Shown here: positions 37,800-46,811 of the stretch, piece by piece
Position numbering within the stretch: the first letter of the stretch is position 1
Layout of the letters: the number at the start of each line of letters is the position of its first letter
From: Ignavibacteriota bacterium
GTDB taxonomy: Bacteria > Bacteroidota > Ignavibacteria > UBA10030 > BY39
Assembly (NCBI GenBank): GCA_003327435.1
Contig: QOQV01000001.1
Coordinates: forward strand, 463,917-511,651
Direction: 5' to 3'
DNA length: 47,735 nt
Notes under the pieces: model-generated
What the model was told of the DNA's origin: nothing
What the model saw: the letters and a program-made list of their open reading frames with translations, nothing else
Database searches by the model: none
Position numbers and translations under genes: made by a program

Positions 37800-38875
37800 A
37801 GATCCTGACTTTAATATCAAGTGGGCTTAACAGGCCAGATATCAACAAACTTTTACAAGAAGAAGCTGCTGATAGAATGCCAAGAATATCCCTGTATCAA
37901 CGTGAATTGAACTCTGATATGCTTGATGAAAGATTTTTACAAACAATTCCAAAATGGCGTAAGATAATTTATAAATTTCTACCAATTGTATTACAACAGG
38001 TAATTGAAGCTTATATTATTTGCCATAAATATGATCTTGTAGTCACATGGGCAGAAAGGTTGGCTTACCCATTTGCCTTCTTATTAAAAATTACAAACAG
38101 AAGAGTGCCACATATAACCCTAAATAGCTGGATATCAAATCCAAAGAAATCAAAATTTTTAAAGCTAACAATATCACACATAGATAAAATCTTATTATGG
38201 TCAAGTGTTCAAAAGAATTTTGCACTAAACCACTTAAAAATACCTGAATCAAAAATCGAATTTATCAGGAAATTTGCTGATCAAAAGTTTTTTAGACCGA
38301 TTGAAAGAGAAACAGATTTGATTTGTGCGGTCGGTTCTGAAATGAGGGACTACCCAACATTAGTAGAGGCACTCCGAGGTACGGATATTCCCTGTCATAT
38401 AGCTGCTGGTTTGACTCGTGGTAAACTTTATAATACAGTCAAGGCACTTTATGATATTAAAGAATTACCACCAAATATCACAATAGGCCCGAAATACTAT
38501 TATGAACTTAGAGAGCTTTATGCTCGCTCAAGATTTGTAGTTGTTCCTATCTTGCCTACAGATACTGATAATGGGTTAACATGTATCCTCGAATCAATGG
38601 CAATGGGCAAAGCAGTCATATGCTCCAGAACAGTGGGACAGGTAGATGTAATCCAGGATGGTATTACCGGAATTTATGTACCAGTTCAAGACCCATTAGC
38701 ATTAAGAGAAGCTATCATTTACTTATGGAACAATCCAGAAATAGCAAAAAAAATGGGTTTGGCAGGCAGAAGATATTTAGAAGAACACCATACCTTTGAA
38801 CAATTTATTGAAAGTATGAGAACCATCATTGAAAAAGTAATTATGGAACATAAGCAAAGAAAGAATAATTTATGA
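37796..38875 (+). CDS. GT4-family glycosyltransferase
   Basis: 359 residues, GT-B fold with a divergent N-terminal domain. The donor half holds CAVGSEMRDYPTLVEALRG, RFVVVPILPTDTDNGLTCIL, then ESMAMGKAVICSRTVG, the GT4 E-x7-E region, and ends in a helix GRRYLEEHHTFEQFI. Known chemistry: transfer of a sugar from a nucleotide donor in the cytoplasm. The start overlaps the previous stop as ATGA and the stop overlaps the next ATG, so it is coupled on both sides. Confidence 0.9.
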   Translation: MKILTLISSGLNRPDINKLLQEEAADRMPRISLYQRELNSDMLDERFLQTIPKWRKIIYKFLPIVLQQVIEAYIICHKYDLVVTWAERLAYPFAFLLKITNRRVPHITLNSWISNPKKSKFLKLTISHIDKILLWSSVQKNFALNHLKIPESKIEFIRKFADQKFFRPIERETDLICAVGSEMRDYPTLVEALRGTDIPCHIAAGLTRGKLYNTVKALYDIKELPPNITIGPKYYYELRELYARSRFVVVPILPTDTDNGLTCILESMAMGKAVICSRTVGQVDVIQDGITGIYVPVQDPLALREAIIYLWNNPEIAKKMGLAGRRYLEEHHTFEQFIESMRTIIEKVIMEHKQRKNNL

Positions 38876-40428
38876 AAACATTATATGAATATATACTAAC
38901 AGCAACAAAAAATTATAAAAATAGCACAGCCCTTGTTCAAAATTCAAAACATATATCATATAAAAATTTATTGCAAAAAATTATACTTATTTCTGATCAG
39001 TTAATTCTTGAGGGATTACATAAAGGCGATAAGATAATAATAAATCTCAAAAATCCCTTGAATCAGTTTATTGCTTCAATTGCCGTAATCCGAGCAGGTG
39101 GTGTTGCAGTACCAATAGGACAAAAAACAGATTCATCAGATTGGGATTTAATCATTAAAAATGTTGATCCATTTACTATCATCACCGATCCGAGATCCTC
39201 AGATATTAATCAAATAAAACAATTTAATTTCCCCCATTCAATTTTTTATTGGTCAGAAGAACTATTTAAACATATAGAAGATAGTGATTATATTGAGAAT
39301 ATAGAGCATTTTGAAAATGAAAGTGCACAAAAAATAACCCGATTAATTCAACCAGAAATATCAGATCTTGTTTTCATACATTATGCTAGTGAAACAAAAA
39401 AACTCATTGCCTTCAATCACATTGGTATAATATATCCATCATTATTACTTAACCAGATTCTTTCTGTAAATCCAAGTCATAGAGAACTCATAACCTATTC
39501 ACCAAGTCATATATTGGGATTCATACGTATAATACAAAACCTGATTGCAGGTGCAACAAGTTTTCTAATACAGGACATTGAAGATAAGCTCAACATTCCT
39601 GCGTACATTATGAAACACAAATGCAATACACTGTTTACAGATATTGAATTATTCAATTATCTTTGCAGCAATTTTAAATCCTTAACAATGGAAGCATTAA
39701 AAAATTTTATCATCCTTCAATTGAGCGGTGATAATATATATTCTATTGATGAACTTGTAAAACAAGGACTTTCCGATTTACAAATGACGAAAGTATATTT
39801 AAGTTATAGCCCACTGGAAGCTCCTCTTACAACTATAGTAAATATAAAAGACGTAGATCCTGAAAATTTGTGCATGGGATTACCATTACCTGGAATTAAA
39901 TTAAAAATTCAAAAACAATCCAATGTTGATAATCCTAACGTGGGAATTTTATGTATTAATGGAAATAATACTATGGAAGGTTATTTTAAAGATGGTAATA
40001 TTGATAAAAGTAATTTTTCAGCGGACAATTGGCTTATAACAAACCAGTATGCAATGCTGGATGAAAAAGGAAAACTATACCTTAAGGGGACAAAAGAAGA
40101 TGTTATGTTCATCAATAAAGATATTATCTCATTGCAAGAAATTAATGCCTTAATTGGTAATATACTTTCTGAACTAAATTGCGAATACTATTTGACCTTC
40201 AAAGAAAATATTTACGAACCAGAGAATAAGGTTCCGATCCTCTTTTATGCTACAGGTTATGCTGAAACCATTGAACCTGAAAAAATATATGAAAAAATAT
40301 CAAGCCTTGAGATTGATTGGCTAAAAAATTTACTAATTTTCAAAGTAAAAGAAATACCAAAATCAGGTAATAAAGTCATAAAAAATGAGCTTTTTAAACA
40401 AATAGACAATAAAGATCCCGATTTATGA
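38872..40428 (+). CDS. Degenerate acyl-adenylate-forming ligase homologue (ANL superfamily)
   Basis: 518 residues. Fold markers of ANL enzymes remain: opening TALVQNSKHISYKNLL, AVIRAGGVAVPIG (71-83), MGLPLPGIKLKI, LCINGNNTMEGYF and a C-terminal lid with GTKEDVMFINKDIISLQEI and EIPKSGNKVIKNEL. Key catalytic elements are altered. The Ser/Thr/Gly P-loop reads HYASETKKLIAF (170-181). The ribose-binding TGD is TNQ (390-392). The usual YGxTE becomes YSPLE (312-316). Adenylation as in canonical members is therefore doubtful. Family precedent: acyl-CoA ligase-like genes occur in exosortase-linked EPS loci. It may be a non-catalytic acyl-binding protein or a changed enzyme. Confidence 0.8.
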   Translation: MKTLYEYILTATKNYKNSTALVQNSKHISYKNLLQKIILISDQLILEGLHKGDKIIINLKNPLNQFIASIAVIRAGGVAVPIGQKTDSSDWDLIIKNVDPFTIITDPRSSDINQIKQFNFPHSIFYWSEELFKHIEDSDYIENIEHFENESAQKITRLIQPEISDLVFIHYASETKKLIAFNHIGIIYPSLLLNQILSVNPSHRELITYSPSHILGFIRIIQNLIAGATSFLIQDIEDKLNIPAYIMKHKCNTLFTDIELFNYLCSNFKSLTMEALKNFIILQLSGDNIYSIDELVKQGLSDLQMTKVYLSYSPLEAPLTTIVNIKDVDPENLCMGLPLPGIKLKIQKQSNVDNPNVGILCINGNNTMEGYFKDGNIDKSNFSADNWLITNQYAMLDEKGKLYLKGTKEDVMFINKDIISLQEINALIGNILSELNCEYYLTFKENIYEPENKVPILFYATGYAETIEPEKIYEKISSLEIDWLKNLLIFKVKEIPKSGNKVIKNELFKQIDNKDPDL

Positions 40429-41666
40429 AAATACGCAAAGACAAATTACATCCGGTTATATTGCTTGGCGGCGGACCAATTGCCTTATCAGTCGCTCGAG
40501 CATTAGGTAAAAATAACATATCCTGTTACGTAATCGATGAAGATGATAGTATAGTACACCATTCAAGATTTTGTATTGGTATCAAACATCTTCAAGATGA
40601 GGAGAAAGTTACCTGGCTTGAGTGGTTAATTGAACAGGGCCCGAAACTTCCTCAAAAATTCGTGTTAATGCCATGCTGCGACTACGGATTAAAAATTGTA
40701 ATTGAAAACCGCAAAGCCCTGGAAGAATTTTACATCTTACCAGAGGGAAATGACGAAATAACACTTAAGATGCTTGACAAGTATGAAACATACAAATTAG
40801 CCAAATCTCTAGATATTCCAATTCCAGAAGTATGGAATGTTGAAAATATTTCTGATCTTGAAAAAATTGCTGATGTGATACAATATCCATGTGCGTTGAA
40901 ACCACGAATTTCACACGAGTTTTCTTATAGATTTCATGGTACTAAGATGTTTAAAGTAAAAAACGAAGCTGAACTATATAAATATTATCACATAACCCAG
41001 CAATATAATTTGAAGATGCTAATTACAGAATTAATTCCACTTGGTTCAGAAGGCTACGATGGCTATTACACACACATTGATGAAAATGGAAATCCACTCT
41101 TTCATTTTACAAAACTCAGATTAAGACAGCAACCAAATTTATATGGATTGGGTACTTACAATGTAACAAATTGGAATCCAGAAGTAATAAAGTTAGGTCT
41201 AAAATTCCTTCAAGGTATTAAACTTAGGGGTATTGGAACCTTAGAATTTATGCGTGATGCCAGAGATGGTAAACTCAAATTACTTGAATGTAATCCTCGA
41301 TTTACTGGCACCACCGAGTTGTTACACAAATCTGGACTGAATTGGGCATTATTTGTATATAACCGTTTAGTTGGTTTAACGACTCCAAAGATGGATTACT
41401 ATAAAAGAGGAGTTTATATAATCAAACCATTACCTGATTACTTAGCGTTTCGTGAATTGAAAAAAAATAACAAACTTTCATTTATCGGATGGATCAAAAG
41501 CTTAATGCATACACCACATTTTTATATCTGGAGCTGGTCGGATCCTAAACCATTCATAGTCAACACATATTGCTTCTGGAAGAGACAATTATTAAAACTA
41601 TTTAGAATAATTACACTCAAAAATTTCTTGAAATATAAACCCACTGAAACTAAAAATGTTTCATGA
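40425..41666 (+). CDS. ATP-grasp family carboxylate-amine ligase
   Basis: 413 residues. N-terminal pre-ATP-grasp domain LLGGGPIALSVARALGK (14-30), then the ATP-grasp core: LKMLDKYETYKLAKSLDIPIP, YPCALKPRIS with the ATP-binding Lys, and LECNPRFTGTTELL with the Mg-binding E/N pair. Known chemistry: ATP-driven acyl-phosphate formation and ligation of a carboxylate to an amine, e.g. D-aspartate ligase or PylC. The substrate is not readable. Together with the FemAB-like genes it suggests that an amino acid or hydroxy acid is joined to an EPS sugar or lipid carrier (inference). The C-terminus is hydrophobic/aromatic and basic, perhaps membrane-associated. Confidence 0.87.
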   Translation: MKIRKDKLHPVILLGGGPIALSVARALGKNNISCYVIDEDDSIVHHSRFCIGIKHLQDEEKVTWLEWLIEQGPKLPQKFVLMPCCDYGLKIVIENRKALEEFYILPEGNDEITLKMLDKYETYKLAKSLDIPIPEVWNVENISDLEKIADVIQYPCALKPRISHEFSYRFHGTKMFKVKNEAELYKYYHITQQYNLKMLITELIPLGSEGYDGYYTHIDENGNPLFHFTKLRLRQQPNLYGLGTYNVTNWNPEVIKLGLKFLQGIKLRGIGTLEFMRDARDGKLKLLECNPRFTGTTELLHKSGLNWALFVYNRLVGLTTPKMDYYKRGVYIIKPLPDYLAFRELKKNNKLSFIGWIKSLMHTPHFYIWSWSDPKPFIVNTYCFWKRQLLKLFRIITLKNFLKYKPTETKNVS

Positions 41667-42889
41667 AGAATAAGAACAATACATACGACATTAAAGTTAT
41701 AAGAAGCATTCAGGAATTAAATTCTATTAAACCTGCCTGGGATGAAATAGTGAAGCATTATAATAATGTTTGTCTCACTACCGAATGGATAAGTTGCTGG
41801 TTAAAATGTTTCGTAGACGACAATACTTCTATTAAAATATTAATTGTAAAAAAAAATAACGATGTCATTGCGATTGCACCATTATTATTAAGAAAAGAAA
41901 AATTAATATTTCTACCATACAAAAAAATAGAATTTATTTCGATGGCAGATTACCCAGATTCTCCCACAAATTTATGCCCAGAACTTGATATTATTATCAC
42001 TCCCGGGTATGAGGATGTTTTAGACAAAATATTCGAAGAACTAATGAAAGATGATTGGCATTTTATTCGATTAAACCCAATCCCAGTAGAATCACAAACA
42101 ATCTCTGAAATTAAAAATTTTGCAAGCAACTATAATCTGAAATTTGTAGAACAAGAAGCATTTAAATCTCTTATTATAGATACAAACAGAAGCTGGGAAA
42201 ATTATTATCAATCGTTATCGAAAAGATTCCGCAAACAGCTAAGATATTTTCAAAACAAATTTAAAGAAATTGGAGAAATAAAGTTTGTTTTATTTAAATC
42301 TCCAACAGAGATTAAGGAAAATTTACATCATGTTCTGGATATAGAGAAAAGAAGCTGGAAATGGCAAAAAGGTGTTAGTATCAATTCTATCGGTTATAAA
42401 AACTTTTTCAAAGAGTTCTCGGAACAGGTTTGCCATTTAGAATGGGTACATCTCTGGTTTTTAGAATTGAATGGTAAATACATAGCTTATGATATGAATA
42501 TATGTTACAGAGACAAAGTTATAAACTGGAAAGGTAGTTATGACGAAGAATTTTCAGATTTTGGTCCAGGACAATTGTTATTAGAAAAAGAACTAGAATA
42601 TTATATGAATAACAGTATTTCTGAATTTAATATGTTGTGGGGTCGAACTTTAGCAAAAGAACGTTGGGATCCGAACAATAAATCATTTTCAGAAATATTT
42701 ATCTTTAAGAATAATCAATACTCAATACTACTAAAAATTTTATTAATTGATATTAGTTTTTACAAAATCATTAGAATTTTTAAAAGTTATAAAAACCGAA
42801 TTCTTAGAAAACTCAAAATTAAATCTCAAAAATCTGAGTTGACCAGAGCAGATCAGTTAAAAAATTCAACCATTGGTTCAGAATGGTAA
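41663..42889 (+). CDS. FemAB/GNAT-like acyltransferase, subfamily B, copy 1
   Basis: 408 residues. N-terminal half VIRSIQELNSIKPAWDEIV, TTEWISCWLKCF and IAIAPLLLRKEK; second half SWKWQKGVSINSIGYKNFF, KYIAYDMNICYRDKVINWKG and SYDEEFSDFGPGQLLLEKEL, then FNMLWGRTLAKERW. The K-G-S-I-x-YKNFF, AYD and SYD-x4-FGPG motifs are shared with the product of 44046-45224 and differ from subfamily A. The start overlaps the ATP-grasp stop (ATGA), which suggests linked function. Predicted to transfer an acyl or aminoacyl group; substrate unknown. Confidence 0.85.
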   Translation: MKNKNNTYDIKVIRSIQELNSIKPAWDEIVKHYNNVCLTTEWISCWLKCFVDDNTSIKILIVKKNNDVIAIAPLLLRKEKLIFLPYKKIEFISMADYPDSPTNLCPELDIIITPGYEDVLDKIFEELMKDDWHFIRLNPIPVESQTISEIKNFASNYNLKFVEQEAFKSLIIDTNRSWENYYQSLSKRFRKQLRYFQNKFKEIGEIKFVLFKSPTEIKENLHHVLDIEKRSWKWQKGVSINSIGYKNFFKEFSEQVCHLEWVHLWFLELNGKYIAYDMNICYRDKVINWKGSYDEEFSDFGPGQLLLEKELEYYMNNSISEFNMLWGRTLAKERWDPNNKSFSEIFIFKNNQYSILLKILLIDISFYKIIRIFKSYKNRILRKLKIKSQKSELTRADQLKNSTIGSEW

Positions 42890-44049
42890 TAAAAGTTATC
42901 ACAAACGACAGTGATTTCGCCAGCTTAGAAAAGCACTGGATAAATTTACACGGGAAAATGAATGGAACAGTGTTTCAATCTTTCTTTTGGAATTTTCAAT
43001 GGTGGAAATTCTATAAAAAGGAAAACAACGAACTGTTGATAATTACAGTGTGGAACGATAATGAAATTGTAGGTATACTCCCACTTTTTAAAGAAAACAT
43101 TAAAATCGGACCGCTTAAATTCAATCGATCAAGATTACTATGCGTTTATCAGGCATACGGTGAATATGAACCTTTGATTAATCCAGAATATAAAAATATT
43201 GTGATTGTAAAATTCATAGAGCAGATCAAAGAATTTTTTAAGGATAGAACACTAAAGTGGGCATCATTTTATGGGTTTCCATATATTTCTGAATCAATGT
43301 CTGAAATTATCAAATATTTTAAAGAACATAAATACATTGTTTTACACAAACCAAGAATTGTCACAAGGGTTGTGATGCAACTACCAGATTCATGGGAAGA
43401 ATATATAAATTCATTGACCAATAATGAAAAAACAATGCTCCAAAGGAGAATAAAATCACTCAAAAAGAATAATGTAGAATTAGAAATTTTAAAAGACCAA
43501 GAAATTAAAACAGAAGATTTCAAGGACTTTGTAAGATTACATACTGCTTCATGGGAGAGCAAAGGTTTCCCGGGTTTTTTTAAAGCATCAGAAAACTTTG
43601 AAAAATTTCTCTCGAAAATTGTTACAACAAACAACAATGAAACAATAAGAAAATTGTATTTCTTCAAGAAAGATAGTAGAAGATTTGCAGCTGTATTATC
43701 TTTTTTTAGTCATCCTATTTGTTATTTTTATCTTAGTGGAATGGAACAAAATCACGAATTGAAAAAGTATAGTCCAGGAAAAGTTTTACTAAGTTATGTT
43801 ATTAAGGATGCAATTGAAGCTAATTACAAAATCTTCGATTTCCAAGGTGGAAAGGAAACTTATAAATATCAGCTTGGTGGAAAATCGGATTATTATTCAA
43901 AGGTCGACATTTTTTCGAAAACATTAGCTACTCCAATTTTAGTCACGCTGCATTACCTAATACAATTAAGACAGGTATTACTTACCTTCTACGATTATAA
44001 TAAATTCTCAAGATTATTTCGACGAATGATTGCAAAATTAAAGAGATGA
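42883..44049 (+). CDS. FemAB/GNAT-like acyltransferase, subfamily A, copy 2
   Basis: 388 residues. Opening VIKVITNDSDFASLEKHWIN and FQSFFWNFQWWKFYKKEN match the first subfamily A protein. The core HTASWESKGFPGFFKASE, FYLSGMEQNHELKKYSPG and IFDFQGGKETYKYQL match its HQNKWNKTGYPGFF, YLSGIDD and LLRGDEAYK segments. It overlaps the previous gene by 7 bases (ATGGTAATAA) and the next by 4. The paralogy with 36468-37799 is visible directly; the transferred group is unknown. Confidence 0.85.
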   Translation: MVIKVITNDSDFASLEKHWINLHGKMNGTVFQSFFWNFQWWKFYKKENNELLIITVWNDNEIVGILPLFKENIKIGPLKFNRSRLLCVYQAYGEYEPLINPEYKNIVIVKFIEQIKEFFKDRTLKWASFYGFPYISESMSEIIKYFKEHKYIVLHKPRIVTRVVMQLPDSWEEYINSLTNNEKTMLQRRIKSLKKNNVELEILKDQEIKTEDFKDFVRLHTASWESKGFPGFFKASENFEKFLSKIVTTNNNETIRKLYFFKKDSRRFAAVLSFFSHPICYFYLSGMEQNHELKKYSPGKVLLSYVIKDAIEANYKIFDFQGGKETYKYQLGGKSDYYSKVDIFSKTLATPILVTLHYLIQLRQVLLTFYDYNKFSRLFRRMIAKLKR

Positions 44050-45224
44050 TTATGAATACAGCCAAAAATGAAAATACGCTAGCTGAAGATTATCGAATAC
44101 AAATTATAAATTCATTCGACGAAGCATCAATGTATCGCCAAATCTGGAATAATCTGGTTTTATCATCAGAAAATCCCAACCCATTTTTAATATTCGAGTG
44201 GTTTGAAAGTTGGTGGCAATGCTTTGCATCGAAGGATAAAACTCCTTATATCATCTTCATTTGGAAAGCTCAGGAACTTATAGGGATAGCACCGTTAATG
44301 CTGGTTCAAATAAAAAAATTTGGATTCAAAATTAACAAATTGGAATTTTTATCAATGATGAAATATGCTTATTCCGCTTTAAATTTAGCAGGACACCTGG
44401 ATTTTATCATAAGGCGAGATAATCATAAAATTGCTCTGGAATGTATTTTAAAACATTTAAAAGAAAAAGTTAAAAACTGGGATTACATCAGGCTCCATCC
44501 GATATTGTCTGACTCACAAACACTAAAATCATTACGGGATAACAAAAAATATTATAAATTCGATATATATATTAGACGCGTATTTTTTAGTACAAAGATT
44601 GTGTTTGATAGTACTTGGGAAAATTACTTAACGAAATTAGACAGAGATTTTGTAAAAAAAATCAATAGAAGAGAAAACAAATTAAAAAAAATCGGTAAAT
44701 TTGAAATTTTAAATATCACAAGAATAGATAACATCGAAAAAATATATAGTATTATAGTACAAATAGATAAAGCAAGCTGGAAAGATAAAAGAGGAATTTC
44801 CATATATGACAAGAAGTACAAAAATTTTTTTCAAGCACTTCTAAGAAATCTATCTAACACAGACAATATTTTTATAGGTTTAGCACAAATTGATGATAAA
44901 ACTATTGCATACGATATTATTTTTAAATTTGCACATGTAGCAATTGATTTAAAAACAAGTTATGATTCGAATTACCGTAATTATGGAGTGGGTAACATTG
45001 TGTCTTTTTATAACATCAAAAAAATTTATGAATTAGGTTATAAAGAATTTCACCTGCTATGGGGGAATATTAAAGCTAAATCAGTTTGGAAACCAGAGAT
45101 CGAACAATATGACGAAGTATTTATATTTAATAATAGATTAAAATCGAAATTTCTTAATTTTTTGTATCATAAACTATTATTATACAGAATATTTCGGTTT
45201 ATAAATTATAAATTATTTAATTAA
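44046..45224 (+). CDS. FemAB/GNAT-like acyltransferase, subfamily B, copy 2
   Basis: 392 residues. It has IQIINSFDEASMYRQIWNN, LIFEWFESWWQCFASKD, LIGIAPLML, then SWKDKRGISIYDKKYKNFF, KTIAYDIIFKFAHVAIDLK, SYDSNYRNYGVGNIVSF and FHLLWGNIKAKSVWKP. These segments align with the subfamily B protein at 41663-42889. Two in-frame ATGs (44046, 44052) are possible; the first overlaps the previous stop. The stop overlaps the next ATG by one base. Predicted acyl or aminoacyl transferase of the EPS pathway. Confidence 0.85.
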   Translation: MIMNTAKNENTLAEDYRIQIINSFDEASMYRQIWNNLVLSSENPNPFLIFEWFESWWQCFASKDKTPYIIFIWKAQELIGIAPLMLVQIKKFGFKINKLEFLSMMKYAYSALNLAGHLDFIIRRDNHKIALECILKHLKEKVKNWDYIRLHPILSDSQTLKSLRDNKKYYKFDIYIRRVFFSTKIVFDSTWENYLTKLDRDFVKKINRRENKLKKIGKFEILNITRIDNIEKIYSIIVQIDKASWKDKRGISIYDKKYKNFFQALLRNLSNTDNIFIGLAQIDDKTIAYDIIFKFAHVAIDLKTSYDSNYRNYGVGNIVSFYNIKKIYELGYKEFHLLWGNIKAKSVWKPEIEQYDEVFIFNNRLKSKFLNFLYHKLLLYRIFRFINYKLFN

Positions 45225-46429
45225 TGGTTATTGTATTTCAAATATTAGAAACTTTATTAATAATATTTATTGGAGGTATAGTTCTATATCTCCTATTTTT
45301 AAGTTTGAGTGCATTGAGAAGTTCAAAAGAAAAGATCTTATTTGCAAATAAGTACAATAAGTTTGCATTTATAATACCTGCACATAATGAAGAACTTTCA
45401 ATTACGAGAACTATCAAGAGTATATTACAGATCGATTATCCAGGAGAATTATGGGATCTGTTTGTTATCGCAGACAATTGTACAGATAAAACAGCAGAAA
45501 TCAGCAGTGAGCTTGGAGCGAATGTTTTAATAAGAAACAATCCAACCGAAAGAGGAAAAGGTTATGCACTTAGATGGTGTACAGATATTTTGTTAAAAAG
45601 TCAAAAAAATTATGATGCAATAGTTATTGTTGATGCAGATAGTATTGTTCAACCCAATATTCTGAAAGTTCTAAACACATATCTACAGAATGGTTCACAG
45701 GCTATTCAAGTCGCAGACTTAGTCGAACCACAATATGACTCCTGGAGTTCAGAAGTCACAAGAGTTGGATTTACACTTTATAATTATGTAAGACCCCTTG
45801 GACGGAAGAATTTTAAATTTACAGCTGGTTTAAAAGGAAATGGAATGTGTTTAAGTACATTATTATTGAAAAAGATACCCTGGTCTTCTTGGTCTCTAAA
45901 TGAAGATCTTGAGCATGGATTAATCTTATTATTAAATGGTATAGTTGTAGATTTTGCACCTGAAACTATTGTATTGGCAGCAATGCCAAGAGATCATAAA
46001 AAGGCAGAATCACAAAGATCCAGATGGGAAAGAGGTCGATATCCTGTAATAAAAAATTATACCTTGAAACTATTACGCAAATATCTAAAAACTGGCTCAT
46101 TTGTTTATTTCGATGCTTTAATAGAATTAATTACACCTCCGATTGTCAATTTATTTGTACTCATCACTTTCATGATATTTATTAATGCATTATTAATAAC
46201 TTTAGAAATTAAAGAACTAAATATTTTTTTATATGTATGGCTGGCAATTTTTATGATGGGTATATTACACATACTTATAGGTTTAAAAGCAGCAAATGCA
46301 GATAGAACCCTATATAAAGCTTTTTTCCATATACCGAAATATGTTATTTGGAAAATTTATCTTTATATAAATTTTACCTTTAAAAAATTTCACAACGAAT
46401 GGATCAGAACAAGTCGTGAAACAAACTAA
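45224..46429 (+). CDS. GT2 membrane glycosyltransferase (cellulose/PNAG-synthase-like)
   Basis: 401 residues. One N-terminal span (about 8-28), then a complete GT2 domain: FIIPAHNEELSITRTI (49-64), VIADNCTDKT (81-90), the DxD motif DADS (137-140), the acceptor-site NEDLE (226-230) and QRSRW (264-268), the Q/RxxRW motif of processive enzymes. Two or three C-terminal spans follow (about 305-360). Known role: transfers sugars from UDP donors at the inner membrane, often with polymer extrusion. It may add a side branch or make a second polymer. The ATG overlaps the previous stop by one base (TAATG). Confidence 0.92.
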   Translation: MVIVFQILETLLIIFIGGIVLYLLFLSLSALRSSKEKILFANKYNKFAFIIPAHNEELSITRTIKSILQIDYPGELWDLFVIADNCTDKTAEISSELGANVLIRNNPTERGKGYALRWCTDILLKSQKNYDAIVIVDADSIVQPNILKVLNTYLQNGSQAIQVADLVEPQYDSWSSEVTRVGFTLYNYVRPLGRKNFKFTAGLKGNGMCLSTLLLKKIPWSSWSLNEDLEHGLILLLNGIVVDFAPETIVLAAMPRDHKKAESQRSRWERGRYPVIKNYTLKLLRKYLKTGSFVYFDALIELITPPIVNLFVLITFMIFINALLITLEIKELNIFLYVWLAIFMMGILHILIGLKAANADRTLYKAFFHIPKYVIWKIYLYINFTFKKFHNEWIRTSRETN

Positions 46430-46434
46430 TTCAT

Positions 46435-46440
46435 AAAGGA
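46435..46440 (+). promoter_or_regulatory. Shine-Dalgarno deciding the response-regulator start
   Basis: AAAGGA lies 8 bases before the ATG at 46449, whereas the upstream in-frame ATG at 46440 overlaps the site itself. This supports 46449 as the start. Confidence 0.55.
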
Positions 46441-46448
46441 TGAAGAAA

Positions 46449-46811
46449 ATGGCAAATATATTACTAATAGATGATGATGAACTTCAGCTGGCAATGCAGA
46501 GAGCAATACTAACCGCAGAAGGTCACACTGTTTTTACAACAGCAGATGGACCACACGGTATAGAAATTTTTAAAAGTCGACCTATAGATCTGGTTTTGCT
46601 TGATGTAGGTATTCCCTCAATGAGCGGGTTTGAAGTACTTAAGGAACTCAAAAATATTAATCCAGAAATCAAAGTTATAATAATTACTGCATATCCGTCA
46701 ATTGAATCTGCAAAGCTATCGATGAAATACAATGCTGATGATTATATACAAAAACCATTTGAAGTAGAATATTATTTAGAGAGGATTAAAAATGCTTTAC
46801 AAAATGTTTAA
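46449..46811 (+). CDS. Receiver-only response regulator (CheY/Spo0F-like)
   Basis: 120 residues from the ATG at 46449. All phosphorylation residues are present: acidic triad D8-D10, phospho-acceptor D52 in LLDVGIP, T80 in IIITAYP and K102 in QKPFE. There is no output domain. Known single-domain receivers pass phosphate on, or bind a target protein. It follows the GT2 gene by 19 bases and its end overlaps the start of the repeat protein, so it is part of the EPS transcript. No histidine kinase gene is in the window. Confidence 0.92.
   Translation: MANILLIDDDELQLAMQRAILTAEGHTVFTTADGPHGIEIFKSRPIDLVLLDVGIPSMSGFEVLKELKNINPEIKVIIITAYPSIESAKLSMKYNADDYIQKPFEVEYYLERIKNALQNV

Noticed and set aside
43269-43667. 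132-codon minus-strand ORF inside a FemAB-like gene
   Set aside because: Antisense shadow inside an operon gene whose plus-strand product is clearly conserved with its paralogue.
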